The translations under genes and the position numbers were made by a program. Under the pieces are notes generated by a model that had not been told where the DNA came from, ran no database searches, and saw nothing but the letters and a program-made list of their open reading frames with translations. Below are positions 23,823 to 33,230 of a stretch of 43,691 bases of DNA, in pieces; the stretch's first letter is position 1, and each line of letters starts with the position of its first letter. The DNA comes from Lachnospiraceae bacterium. GTDB taxonomy: Bacteria > Bacillota_A > Clostridia > Lachnospirales > Lachnospiraceae. The stretch spans positions 1 through 43,691 of the forward strand of contig CAAFOY010000020.1 in assembly GCA_900764695.1 (NCBI GenBank), in the 5' to 3' direction.

Positions 23823-25895
23823 ATGAAGAGAAATATGAAGAAACCATTAGTGTTTATAATGGCATTAATGATGATGATAATGACAGTTCTTCCGGTTAGT
23901 GCATCCCAGGCTACAAGTTATACATACACTTTGGATGATAACAATGAGCGTGTAAGAACACAGGATGCTTACTTGCCAGATAGAACAATTACTAATTTAG
24001 GATTGAAAAATCCTTCAGACATAATAATTGATGAAAACAATATTATGTACATCTGCGATACAGGAAATACAAGAATTGTAATATACGATTTAAATTCAGA
24101 GAAGGTTTTACATATAATCTCAGGTGATGATGATATTTACAAGGGAACAGATTTCAAAGGATTTACAACTCCTAAGGGTATATTCCGTACAGATGATGGA
24201 ACACTTTATGTTGCTGATGGCGGAGAAAAAGCTGTTTTCAAATTTGATTCAAATTACAATTACTTGACAACATTTGAAACTCCAACAGCTCCAATATTTG
24301 GTGACACAAACTACGAACCAAGTAAAGTGGCAGTTGATAAAGGTGGAAACATCTTTATCGTGTCAGAAGGTGTTAATACAGGTATAATTCAGTTGAGTTA
24401 TACAGGTGAATTTCTTGGATATTTTACATCAAATAAAACAAGATTGACACCACAGCAGGCATTCTTGAAAGCTATTTATACAAAAGAGCAGGAAGAAAAA
24501 TCTGCACTGTTAAACACAGCACCACCTACATTTTCTAATATTTATGTTGATGAGACAGGTACTGTTTATACAACAAGTATGGGAAAAGGTGATGACTTAT
24601 TAAAGAAACATAGTACAAACGGTGGAAACATGTTCCAAAACGCTGTTGCGGCACATGCAAGTTTGACAGATGTTTCAGTTGATGACAGAGGAATAATTTA
24701 TGCAAGTGATACTACAGGATATATTACAGTTTACACAAAATCAGGAGAATTGATTTTTGATTTTGGCGCAAATGTAAAGAACCTTGATATTTCAGGTTTA
24801 TTCTCATCACTTACAACAATTGCTACAGATAATAATTATAATATTTGGACAGCAGATGGAGATAAAGGATATTTACAGTCATTTATTCCAACAGATTATG
24901 CTAAGACAATTTATAAAGCCTTAGATGAATATGAAAATGGTGAATATGCAGCATCACTTGAAGACTGGTCAACAGTTCTTCGATTAAACCAGATGTCAGT
25001 ACTTGCACACAATGGTGTAGGTAAAGCATATTACAATGCAGAAGAATATTCAGACGCAATGGAACATTTTGAAATTGCCGGAAACAGAAACGATTATTCA
25101 AATGCATTCTGGGAAGTTCGTAATGAAGTAATTCAGAACAATTTATGGTGGGTAATGCTTATCATCTTTATTCTTATTGTTGTAAAAGTATTGATTGTTT
25201 TAATTGACAGAAAGAAAGTATTAAAGAAGAAAAAGAGAGCCCTCGGTAAGAAGTTAAAAGAAGTGCCTGTAATTGGAGAGTTAGGATATGCATTTAAGAT
25301 ATGTAAACACCCAATTGACAGATATTATGATATCCGTGTAGGAAAGAATGGTTCAGTTATCGCTGCAAGTATTATATACATAGTATTCTTTATTGTTTAT
25401 ATGATTTATAAGACAAGCAAAGGATTTATTTATCAGTACACAGATATTGAAGATATGGATATCAGCGCAGTAGTAATCGGTTTCTTCGCAATCGTAATTT
25501 TATTTGTTATTTGTAACTATCTTGTTACATCAATTACAGATGGTGATGGAACATTTAAGCAGGTTTATATGATTCCTGCATATGGTGCAATTCCTGCTTT
25601 AATATCAATGATAGCAGTAATTGTTATGTCTTATGGTTTGACATATAATGAAGCATTCATTCTTACAGTAATCTTAATTGTTGGTATCGGCTGGTCATTA
25701 GTACTGGTATTCCAGGGATTATCAACTGTACATGATTACAGTTTTAAAGAAACAGTAGTAAGTTTGATTATTACATTTGTATTTATGCTCATTGCAGCAA
25801 TCGTAGTACTTATCGTAATTATCATGTGGGAACAGTTATCAGGCTTCTTAATTACAATAGGAAAGGAGATTATAAGAAATGTTACAGGTAAATAA
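23823..25895 (+). CDS. NHL-repeat, TPR and YIP1-domain membrane protein
   Basis: 690 residues. Signal peptide (about 1-28, ending VSA), then six NHL-type beta-propeller blades (about 50-360; examples NPSDIIIDENNIMYICD, TPKGIFRTDDGTLYVADGG, DVSVDDRGIIYASDTTG). A short TPR-like helical pair follows (about 365-430, DEYENGEYAASLEDWSTVL, YYNAEEYSDAMEHFEIAGN). One transmembrane helix (about 440-462), a basic cytosolic loop (KKVLKKKKRALGKK) and a C-terminal YIP1-type bundle of five or so helices (about 510-685) complete it. The topology places the propeller and TPR outside and YIP1 in the membrane. The role is unknown; embedded between permeases it could help assemble or gate the oligosaccharide importer, or sense glycan. 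Its end overlaps the DUF5696 gene by 17 bases. Confidence 0.82.
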   Translation: MKRNMKKPLVFIMALMMMIMTVLPVSASQATSYTYTLDDNNERVRTQDAYLPDRTITNLGLKNPSDIIIDENNIMYICDTGNTRIVIYDLNSEKVLHIISGDDDIYKGTDFKGFTTPKGIFRTDDGTLYVADGGEKAVFKFDSNYNYLTTFETPTAPIFGDTNYEPSKVAVDKGGNIFIVSEGVNTGIIQLSYTGEFLGYFTSNKTRLTPQQAFLKAIYTKEQEEKSALLNTAPPTFSNIYVDETGTVYTTSMGKGDDLLKKHSTNGGNMFQNAVAAHASLTDVSVDDRGIIYASDTTGYITVYTKSGELIFDFGANVKNLDISGLFSSLTTIATDNNYNIWTADGDKGYLQSFIPTDYAKTIYKALDEYENGEYAASLEDWSTVLRLNQMSVLAHNGVGKAYYNAEEYSDAMEHFEIAGNRNDYSNAFWEVRNEVIQNNLWWVMLIIFILIVVKVLIVLIDRKKVLKKKKRALGKKLKEVPVIGELGYAFKICKHPIDRYYDIRVGKNGSVIAASIIYIVFFIVYMIYKTSKGFIYQYTDIEDMDISAVVIGFFAIVILFVICNYLVTSITDGDGTFKQVYMIPAYGAIPALISMIAVIVMSYGLTYNEAFILTVILIVGIGWSLVLVFQGLSTVHDYSFKETVVSLIITFVFMLIAAIVVLIVIIMWEQLSGFLITIGKEIIRNVTGK

Positions 25896-28374
25896 AAAAG
25901 TTATAAATAAAATAATATCAGCATCTCTCATAACAGTCCTTTCAGCAGGAGTTGCAGTAAATGGTTCCTATCTTAATACAAACAGAGATACAAGAAAGGC
26001 ACCTGAAAGATCAAAGTCAGCAATGAGTGTTTCTTCAGCTTTTGAAAAAATATATGAGTCTGATAAGGTTGCATATTATTATAGAGAAGACAGAGATATA
26101 TTTGCTATTGAAGATAAGGCAACAGGATATGTCTGGAAAACAGGTTTAGACGTTCCGTTTAAAAAGCAGGTTGAAGATGCTAAAGATGCAGTAAATGGTG
26201 AAGGCCATTATACAGTTGAAAGACTAGCAGAAAAATGGAAAATGACTAAAGTTCAGGTTAGAGAAATTGCCAATACTCCAATTGAAGAATCAATGAATGA
26301 ACAGTACACTGGAATTGCTAATTCATTAATTTCAATTGAATGTTTCAAAGGAAGCGGAGAAAGTATGACAACAACTACATACGCTTCAGCATCATATGAT
26401 GATAAAGATGGTGATTCATCACTTGAAGAAGTAAGTGGTTCTAATGGAAAACAGTGGAAATTAAATGCTGTATTTGATAAAGCTGAAATTGGTGTTGAAG
26501 TTATGATTACTTTAGGTGATGACGGAAGCATCAATTACAATATTCCTTACGATGGAATTTCAGGTAAGGGTATTAAGAAACTTTCATCAATATCAATTAC
26601 TCCTTTCTTAGGAGCAAGTGGTGGTGTACAAACTGTATATAATGAAAAAGAAAAAGATTGGACAGACCTTCAAAAAAAATATTTAACACCTGGTTATGTA
26701 TTTGTACCTGATGGAAGTGGAAGTTTAATCAGATTCGCAGAAAATACATCAAAGTTCAGTGATTACACAGGAGATGTTTATGGAAGTGATTTATCAAGTT
26801 ATATGTATTACTACAGTGCACTTGATGATTCAGTTCCACTTGAAGATCCGGTAATGCCTGTATTTGGCGTTTCACAAGGTGATGGAACTCAGTCAGCGTT
26901 TGTTGCATATGCAGATAGTGGCGATGAATTTATGACAATTATTGCAACTCCATCATCTACGGACAAGAATAAAATCAGATATACATATGCATATCCTAAA
27001 TTCTCTTACAATACAGAATTCTACCAGGTTACAAACCAGGCAGGTGATGCTTATCGTAAGACTCAGGATAAGGCAAATGAATTTGATATTGATATGACAT
27101 ACGATTTCCTTTACGGAGATGGAAGTAACGGCGAACTTGCAGCTGATTATACAGGAATGGCAAAAGCATACAGAGAACATCTTATCGAAGAAGGAATATT
27201 GACAGTTAAGGAAGATGAAGAGGGAGATATCCCAATGAGAATTGATTTCTTAATGTCAGATTCTAAAAAAGGTGTATTTGGAACACAGGAAGTTGCCGTA
27301 ACAACAACAGATGATGTTAAGAAAATTTTAGATAAGTTAATTGGAGATGGAATAACAAATATTAATTCAGGTCTTATGGGATGGCAGAAAAATGGTGAAA
27401 CATTAGCAAAACCAAGTGATTGGAAGTTCTCAAAGGACATTGGTAAAAAAGGCAAATTCAAAGATCTTATGAAAGAATTTAGCGACAAGGAAATTGATAT
27501 TTCATTCTCAAGAGATTTCGTATCAATTAACAGTAAGATGATTAACTACTATGGAAATGCAGCTAAGCATTTAAATACTCAGTATTTAACAGTAGATAAA
27601 TCAAAAGTATTGCCTGAAAACTCACCTGTAACTGACTTTAGTTTTGCATTACCTACAAAGTCAGCAAACTGGTTGACAAGTTTATACGAAAGAATTAGTG
27701 ATTACAATAATTCAATAACAGTTAAAGGTATTTCAAATACATTATTAAGCTCACATAGCAGTACAGGACCTACAACAACTGTTACACAGGCAATTAACTT
27801 ATATGAAAAAGCATTTGAAAAAATTAAGAAGAATGGGGCAACAGTTAATATGGATAGCCCAAATCAGTACTTATGGAAATATACAGACCGTTACTTACAG
27901 TCACCTGTAGGAACATCTCAGTATGTATATGAAACTGATTCAGTTCCTTTCTTACAGATGGTATTAAATGGAACAATGGAAGTATACGCACCATATTCAA
28001 ACTTCTCATTCTATTCACAGGCTGACATGTTGAAGATGATTGATTATAATATTTCACCTTCATTCGTGTTAACACAGAAGCCTTCATACTTACTTGCATC
28101 AACAACATCGTGTGATTACTACTCAACAGAGTTCGATCAGTATGAAGATTTGATTAATACAATTTACACAACAGTAAATGATGTGTTATCAAAGGTTAAG
28201 GGATGCGAATGGATTGGAAGAAAAGTATTAGATGATGGTGTAATTGCTAATGAGTACACATCAAATGATGGAGAAAAGACAGTAATCATCAACTATACAG
28301 ATGAAGAAGTAACAATAAACGGTGAATCAGTTCCTGCCCAGAGTGCAGCAGTAATTGAAGGAGGTGTAAATTAA
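25879..28374 (+). CDS. DUF5696 extracellular protein
   Basis: 831 residues. An N-terminal hydrophobic segment (about 9-30) acts as signal or anchor. The N-terminal half is beta-rich (KVAYYYREDRDIFAIEDKATGYVWKTG, then a long sandwich to ~440 with FVPDGSGSLIRF). The C-terminal half (about 445-800) has the alternating strand/helix pattern of a TIM barrel, starting PMRIDFLMSD and including GITNINSGLMGW, KEIDISFSRDF and PFLQMVLNGTMEVYAP, and ends in a small beta domain (IINYTDEEVTINGESV). This matches DUF5696-type proteins often found beside CUT1 permeases and YIP1/NHL proteins. A glycoside hydrolase-like activity is possible, but I cannot assign catalytic residues. It overlaps both neighbours, indicating coupled translation. 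Confidence 0.78.
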   Translation: MLQVNKKVINKIISASLITVLSAGVAVNGSYLNTNRDTRKAPERSKSAMSVSSAFEKIYESDKVAYYYREDRDIFAIEDKATGYVWKTGLDVPFKKQVEDAKDAVNGEGHYTVERLAEKWKMTKVQVREIANTPIEESMNEQYTGIANSLISIECFKGSGESMTTTTYASASYDDKDGDSSLEEVSGSNGKQWKLNAVFDKAEIGVEVMITLGDDGSINYNIPYDGISGKGIKKLSSISITPFLGASGGVQTVYNEKEKDWTDLQKKYLTPGYVFVPDGSGSLIRFAENTSKFSDYTGDVYGSDLSSYMYYYSALDDSVPLEDPVMPVFGVSQGDGTQSAFVAYADSGDEFMTIIATPSSTDKNKIRYTYAYPKFSYNTEFYQVTNQAGDAYRKTQDKANEFDIDMTYDFLYGDGSNGELAADYTGMAKAYREHLIEEGILTVKEDEEGDIPMRIDFLMSDSKKGVFGTQEVAVTTTDDVKKILDKLIGDGITNINSGLMGWQKNGETLAKPSDWKFSKDIGKKGKFKDLMKEFSDKEIDISFSRDFVSINSKMINYYGNAAKHLNTQYLTVDKSKVLPENSPVTDFSFALPTKSANWLTSLYERISDYNNSITVKGISNTLLSSHSSTGPTTTVTQAINLYEKAFEKIKKNGATVNMDSPNQYLWKYTDRYLQSPVGTSQYVYETDSVPFLQMVLNGTMEVYAPYSNFSFYSQADMLKMIDYNISPSFVLTQKPSYLLASTTSCDYYSTEFDQYEDLINTIYTTVNDVLSKVKGCEWIGRKVLDDGVIANEYTSNDGEKTVIINYTDEEVTINGESVPAQSAAVIEGGVN

Positions 28375-29858
28375 TGGCAGACGAAAATAAGATTGTAACA
28401 CCTTCAGATATTGAAGAAGCAAAGACAGAAACAGTAGATACACAGACAACTGCTACAGTGGAAAACACTGTAGCAGAGAAAGATGAAAAAGTTGAAAGTG
28501 TTGTTACAGATGAAGAAATTGCATCTGTAGAAATAACTCAACCACAGAAAGCCCAAAGTTCAAGTCTTCGAGCTCAGATGAAAAGTCTTAGAGACGAAGA
28601 AGAGGAAGAAGCTAAAGAAAAAGAAGAAGAAAAATCTCAGCCGGAAGAAGAACCTGTCCGTGGTGATTCCATAATAGAAGAAAAACTGGCTAAGATTGAA
28701 AAAGAAGAAAAAATGAGCAAAGCAGAAGCCAGAGCAGAAAAGGCAGCATTAAAGGCTGCAGAAAAAGCTGCAAAGGAAGAAGCAAAAGCCGTAAATAAAA
28801 AAGAAACTAAACAAAAGAAAGTACAGCCAAAGGAAAAAGGCAAAAAGAAAATGCAGACATATCAGCATAGACAGAATAAATATGGATATGCTTTTATGGC
28901 ACCTTGGATTGTAGGATTTTTACTTTTTACATTATTCCCGTTTGTTGCAACTATTTTCTTGAGTTTTATGAACGTTAAGAAAGCAGCAACAGGTTATGTA
29001 CTTAAGTTTGCAGGAATTAATAACTATATAACAGCGTTTATTAAGAACTCAGATTTCTTACCAGCGTTACTTAGTTATTTGAAGATGATAATTCCATATA
29101 CATTCATTGTAGTTGTATTATCATTTATCATTGCGTATCTTCTTAATAAGATTAAGACAGGTAAGGGATTACTTAGAACAATTTACTTCCTGCCCGTAAT
29201 TATTATGTCAGGTCCTGTAATGTCACAGTTACTTGATGTACAGAATGCGGCAGCAGAAGCTACACAGAAAGTAAGTGGTGCAGTTGATGCGGCTGATCAG
29301 TACTCAAACATCTTCATTATGCAGATGATTCAGAGTTACTCAGCACCATTAGCAACAACACTTGCTCAGGTATTTGATCAGTTATCAATAATTTTATGGT
29401 TTACTGGTATCCCAATCGTTTTGTTTATTAACGGTTTGCAGAAAATTAATGTAAGTATTTATGAAGCAGCTAAGATTGACTCAGCTAATGCTTGGCAGAT
29501 AATGTGGAAGATTACAATTCCAATGTTAAGACAGATTGGAATGATTATTACAATCTTCACAGTAATTCAGTTAGGTACTTATGAAGCTATTAACCCTGTA
29601 TACACTTTGATTCTTGAACAGACTGGTGATACGGCGAGTGGTTTAGGATATGCAGCAACATATGCATGGATTTACAGTATAATCGTATTAATAATTGTAG
29701 GATTTGTTTTATTGTTGTTTAAGGAAAGAAAGCCAAAAGACATTAAAGACAGAAAGAGACAGGAAAAGAAATTGGCTAAACTTGAAAAACAGCAGATGAA
29801 GAGATTAAAGAAACAAAACAGATATGCAAAGAAGGAGGCAAAGAAATATGGCAAGTAA
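28374..29858 (+). CDS. Sugar ABC transporter permease (MalF-like), pair 2, with charged N-terminal extension
   Basis: 494 residues, about 190 longer than the pair 1 subunit. Residues 1-165 are a hydrophilic, Glu/Lys/Ala-rich extension predicted as coiled coil or disordered (EEEEEAKEKEEEKSQPEEE, KAALKAAEKAAKEEAKA). The permease begins near 168 (YGYAFMAPWIVGFLLFTLF). An extra segment of about 40 residues (DVQNAAAEATQKVSGAVDAA, about 285-325) is inserted in an external loop. The EAA loop reads YEAAKIDSANAWQIMWKI (about 361-378), with Ser where the conserved Gly usually is. A Lys-rich tail (KKLAKLEKQQMKRLKKQNR) ends the protein. The start codon shares one base with the upstream stop (TAATG). The tail overlaps the next gene by 11 bases. 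Confidence 0.88.
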   Translation: MADENKIVTPSDIEEAKTETVDTQTTATVENTVAEKDEKVESVVTDEEIASVEITQPQKAQSSSLRAQMKSLRDEEEEEAKEKEEEKSQPEEEPVRGDSIIEEKLAKIEKEEKMSKAEARAEKAALKAAEKAAKEEAKAVNKKETKQKKVQPKEKGKKKMQTYQHRQNKYGYAFMAPWIVGFLLFTLFPFVATIFLSFMNVKKAATGYVLKFAGINNYITAFIKNSDFLPALLSYLKMIIPYTFIVVVLSFIIAYLLNKIKTGKGLLRTIYFLPVIIMSGPVMSQLLDVQNAAAEATQKVSGAVDAADQYSNIFIMQMIQSYSAPLATTLAQVFDQLSIILWFTGIPIVLFINGLQKINVSIYEAAKIDSANAWQIMWKITIPMLRQIGMIITIFTVIQLGTYEAINPVYTLILEQTGDTASGLGYAATYAWIYSIIVLIIVGFVLLLFKERKPKDIKDRKRQEKKLAKLEKQQMKRLKKQNRYAKKEAKKYGK

Positions 29859-30801
29859 AAATGATCAATCAGTTATTGATTTGACTAAAATGAATAAGTT
29901 TAGTTTTGCAAAATTAAAGAAATTAAAAGCTGTTCATGTTATTTCTAAAATTGCTATATATTTCCTTCTTATTTGTATAGGATTTGTATACTTAGAGCCG
30001 ATATTTGAAATGATATCAAAATCAATCATGTCAGCCAAGGATTTGATTGATCCATCAATTACATGGATTGCAAAACATTTTACATTAAGCAACTTTAAAG
30101 AAGCAGCAAATACTTTGGATGTAAGTCATTCATTGATTAACTCAATTTGGGTTTCAGCATTGTTTGCACTTGGTCAGACTATTGTTTCTGCTACAACAGG
30201 ATTTGCTTTATCAAGATATTCATTTAAAGGTAAAGGATTATGGTTTGGAATGATAGTATTAGCATTTATCCTTCCGGTACCACTCCTTACAGTACCTAGA
30301 ATTATCATGTTAGATTCATTAAATACTGCAATCGGTGTTAAATTAATAGGAACTATCATTCCACAGCTTTTAATGTCTATTTTAGGACAGGGAACATATT
30401 CAACAATTTTGATTTTGATTTTCTATAACTTCTTCAATATGATTCCAAAATCATTAGATGAAGCAGCTATGATTGATGGTGCCGGAGCATTAAAGGTATT
30501 CTATCATGTAGCAATCAGATTATCACTTTCAACAATTCTTGTAGTATTTATGTTCGCATTCGTATTTAACTGGAATGAAACATATTCAACAAGCACATTG
30601 ATGCGTAATTCAATTGAGTTGGTACCAAATCAGTTAACATTATTTGATAACAATCTTACAACTAGCGATGTAGGTAGTGTAAATGAAGCAAGTAAGATGG
30701 CGGCAACATTAATTTCAATAGCTCCATTGTTATTGTTATATGCACTCGTACAGAGACAGTTTATTGAAGGTATTGAAAACGCAGGTATTACAGGAGAATA
30801 A
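29848..30801 (+). CDS. Sugar ABC transporter permease (MalG-like), pair 2
   Basis: 317 residues with six helices. The EAA loop is DEAAMIDGAGALKVFYHVAI (about 203-222). ALSRYSFKGKGLWFGMIVLAFILPVPLLTVPRI is typical of MalG-type subunits. A short cytosolic N-terminus (about 35 residues) precedes the first helix. ATG 29848 with AGGAGG upstream is chosen; the earlier in-frame ATG at 29824 lies inside the Lys-rich tail of the preceding gene and lacks a site. It completes the second permease pair in the same transcript. Two bases separate it from the GH16 lipoprotein gene. Confidence 0.92.
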   Translation: MASKNDQSVIDLTKMNKFSFAKLKKLKAVHVISKIAIYFLLICIGFVYLEPIFEMISKSIMSAKDLIDPSITWIAKHFTLSNFKEAANTLDVSHSLINSIWVSALFALGQTIVSATTGFALSRYSFKGKGLWFGMIVLAFILPVPLLTVPRIIMLDSLNTAIGVKLIGTIIPQLLMSILGQGTYSTILILIFYNFFNMIPKSLDEAAMIDGAGALKVFYHVAIRLSLSTILVVFMFAFVFNWNETYSTSTLMRNSIELVPNQLTLFDNNLTTSDVGSVNEASKMAATLISIAPLLLLYALVQRQFIEGIENAGITGE

Positions 30802-30803
30802 AA

Positions 30804-31820
30804 ATGAAACGAAAACTGACAGCAATATGTATGATATTCGCCACAGCTTTTGCTGTGGTGGCCTGCCAGTCTTCTGATAAAAGCCAAACAAATAATACGA
30901 AAGATAAAACAGAGACTCAGACAGTCAAAGAAAGAATAGCAAATAGTATTCCGGACAGATATGATGATTACGGTGAAACAAAACCGGCTGATTATTATGT
31001 CAAAGCAGATGGATTTGATTATGACTATAGCAATTTGAATTACAAACTTGTATGGTCAGATGAGTTTGATTATGAAGGACTCCCTGATGAAAGCAAATGG
31101 ACTTACGATATAGGTAAAGGCCAAGGCGGTTGGGGAAATGGCGAACTGCAAAAATACACAGACAAAGGAAATGCCTGGGTAAAAGATGGTAAGCTTACAA
31201 TCGAACTTAGAAAAGAACAGGATGAATTCGGGAAAGATATGTATACGTCAGCCCGAATTAAAACAAAAGGAAAAGCTGATTTCCGATATGGTAAATTTGA
31301 AATTAAAGCAAAATTACCTAAAGGAAAAGGAACATGGCCCGCGATATGGATGCTTCCATCAAGTACTACTGAATATGGTGGATGGCCTATGTCAGGAGAA
31401 ATTGACATAATGGAACATGTTGGATATTTGCAAAATATTATTCATTCAAATGTGCATTGTCAAAAATACAATGGATTGGATGGCTCTAATAAAGGTTGGG
31501 CAAAAAAAGTCGAGGGTGTTAGCGAAGAATTTCATACATATGGATTCGAATGGCTCCCGGACAAATTAATATTTACCGTGGATGGTGAAACAATATTTAC
31601 TTACGATCCCGATGAATATGTTGGAAATAGTAAAAATGTAACAAAAGATGAATGGCCTTTTGATAAGGAATTTCATCTTATAATGAATATAGCTTACGGC
31701 GGAAGCTGGGGTGGAAGTTCAGGAACAGATGATGAATGCCTTCCACAGCAGATGCAGGTAGATTATGTTCGTGTATATCAAAGCGACGTTATAAGCGCTT
31801 TGGCAGAAAAAGAAAAATAG
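30804..31820 (+). CDS. GH16 endo-beta-1,3-glucanase lipoprotein
   Basis: 338 residues. A lipoprotein signal (AFAVVAC, Cys21) and a ~50-residue linker precede a GH16 beta-jelly-roll (about 72-328). The catalytic motif GEIDIMEHVG is intact (nucleophile E199, D201, acid/base E204). Other laminarinase signatures: LVWSDEFDYEGLPDESKWTYD, ARIKTKGKADFRYGKFEIKAKLP, GTWPAIWMLP, and a C-terminal QQMQVDYVRVYQ. The beta-bulge sequence (ExDxxE) and the motif set fit GH16 subfamily 3-type laminarinases. Membrane tethering should let it feed oligosaccharides to the SBPs. The RBS (AGGAG) lies within the end of the permease gene; the gene is translationally linked to the importer. Confidence 0.93.
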   Translation: MKRKLTAICMIFATAFAVVACQSSDKSQTNNTKDKTETQTVKERIANSIPDRYDDYGETKPADYYVKADGFDYDYSNLNYKLVWSDEFDYEGLPDESKWTYDIGKGQGGWGNGELQKYTDKGNAWVKDGKLTIELRKEQDEFGKDMYTSARIKTKGKADFRYGKFEIKAKLPKGKGTWPAIWMLPSSTTEYGGWPMSGEIDIMEHVGYLQNIIHSNVHCQKYNGLDGSNKGWAKKVEGVSEEFHTYGFEWLPDKLIFTVDGETIFTYDPDEYVGNSKNVTKDEWPFDKEFHLIMNIAYGGSWGGSSGTDDECLPQQMQVDYVRVYQSDVISALAEKEK

Positions 31821-31829
31821 GAGGCGCAA

Positions 31830-33191
31830 ATGAAAGCAATGAAAAAAATCACATCAGTTGTTTTATCATTATTAATGGTTGTTTCTATAATTGATGTTAT
31901 GCCAACTCAAACAGATGCAGCTATCAAGGTTTTGACAGGCAAAAAGACAACTATTTCAATAGGCGAATCATATGGTATCGCTACATTAGCAAAGGGAGTT
32001 AAATACTCTACAAGCAATAGCAAAGTTGCTTCAGTTAACAGCAAAGGTTCAGTAAAAGGTAAAAAAGCCGGTATTGCAAAAATTAAATTATCATCAAGTG
32101 CCGGAACAGCAACAGTTAAGGTTACTGTTACACCAACTAAGGTAAAAGGTGTTAAGGCTAGCATTGCTTCAAGTACAGAAACAGCTTCAAACGTTACTGT
32201 ATCTTGGAAGAAAGTAAAAGGAGCAACAGGTTATTATATCTACAAATCAACAAATAAGAACAAGGGATTTAAGAAGGTTGCTACAGTAAAAAAAGGTAAA
32301 AAAACAAAAACTACAATTAAGAATGTAGCCGGTGGTGCAACATATTACTATAAAGTAAAAGCTTATGCTAAAGCAGGCAAAAAAGCAATTGCTAGTAGCG
32401 AATATTCAAATGTTGCAAGCGTAAAAACTTGGAAGTTGACTTGGTCAGATGAATTTAATGGAACAAGTTTAGACCTCAATTCATGGAAATATGAAACAGG
32501 AGCAAATGGATGGGGTAATGAAGAATTTCAGGATTATACAGAAGGAAAGAACATTAAATTTGAAAATGGTTGTTTAGTAATTATTCCTAGAATGGAATAT
32601 GATTTAGTTGCTAAGAAACCTGTATATTGCTCATCAACAAGAATTAATACTAAAGGTAAAAGAGAATTTACTTATGGTAGAATGGAAATAAGAGCAAAGG
32701 CATCTAAAGCAAAAGGTACTTGGTCAGCAGGATGGATGCTTGGAGCAAACAATGATACAAAAACATGGCCATTATGTGGTGAAATTGATATTTTAGAAGC
32801 AATGAACGGTGGAGTTCCACAGACAATCCATTGCCCATATTTTAATAACCAGTCAACATCTCATGGAAATAAGAATTATGACACAGGTCTTACACAGGCT
32901 ACTGCAGCAGCAGATTTCCATACATATACAGCAGAATGGAATGAAAATTCAATCACATTCATGGTAGATGGAAGAGTAGTTGGTGTATATGATCCTTCAA
33001 AATTCAGTGCAAGTATTTTCAATGAAGCTTGGGTATTTGATCATTCATTCTTCTTCATTCTTAACTGTGCAATCGGTGGTAACGCTGCAGGAACAGTTAC
33101 AACAAATGGATGGACATTAACAGGAACAAATGGAAATATTCAGACATATGAAGACTACTATTATGTTGACTATGTAAGAGTATATCAGTAA
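31830..33191 (+). CDS. Secreted GH16 endo-beta-1,3-glucanase with Big2-like and Fn3-like modules
   Basis: 453 residues. Signal peptide (about 1-30, ending TDAA), a Big2-like Ig module (about 32-100: YGIATLAKGVKYSTSNSKVA, KGSVKGKKAGIAKIKL), an Fn3-like module (about 104-200: VTVSWKKVKGATGYYIYKS, YYYKVKAYAKAG) and a C-terminal GH16 domain (about 203-453). Catalytic motif GEIDILEAMN with E318, D320, E323. LTWSDEFNGTSLDLNSWKYE and YYVDYVRVYQ frame the domain. The Lys-rich Ig/Fn3 repeats are common in surface enzymes of Lachnospiraceae and may bind wall or substrate. No lipobox or TGD anchor, so probably released or non-covalently attached. GGAGG precedes the ATG. Confidence 0.92.
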   Translation: MKAMKKITSVVLSLLMVVSIIDVMPTQTDAAIKVLTGKKTTISIGESYGIATLAKGVKYSTSNSKVASVNSKGSVKGKKAGIAKIKLSSSAGTATVKVTVTPTKVKGVKASIASSTETASNVTVSWKKVKGATGYYIYKSTNKNKGFKKVATVKKGKKTKTTIKNVAGGATYYYKVKAYAKAGKKAIASSEYSNVASVKTWKLTWSDEFNGTSLDLNSWKYETGANGWGNEEFQDYTEGKNIKFENGCLVIIPRMEYDLVAKKPVYCSSTRINTKGKREFTYGRMEIRAKASKAKGTWSAGWMLGANNDTKTWPLCGEIDILEAMNGGVPQTIHCPYFNNQSTSHGNKNYDTGLTQATAAADFHTYTAEWNENSITFMVDGRVVGVYDPSKFSASIFNEAWVFDHSFFFILNCAIGGNAAGTVTTNGWTLTGTNGNIQTYEDYYYVDYVRVYQ

Positions 33192-33202
33192 GATAAAATT
33201 GA

Positions 33203-33230
33203 CTGTCACCCGTTAAGTGGCGGGTGACAG
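33203..33230 (+). other. Strong hairpin between the GH16 gene and the LacI gene
   Basis: CTGTCACCCG (33203-33212) and CGGGTGACAG (33221-33230) form a perfect 10-bp GC-rich stem with an 8-base loop. No T-tract follows; instead ATATAATAAAA does, containing a TATAAT (33232-33237). It could be an RNA stabiliser for the long upstream transcript or a weak terminator. Confidence 0.55.
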
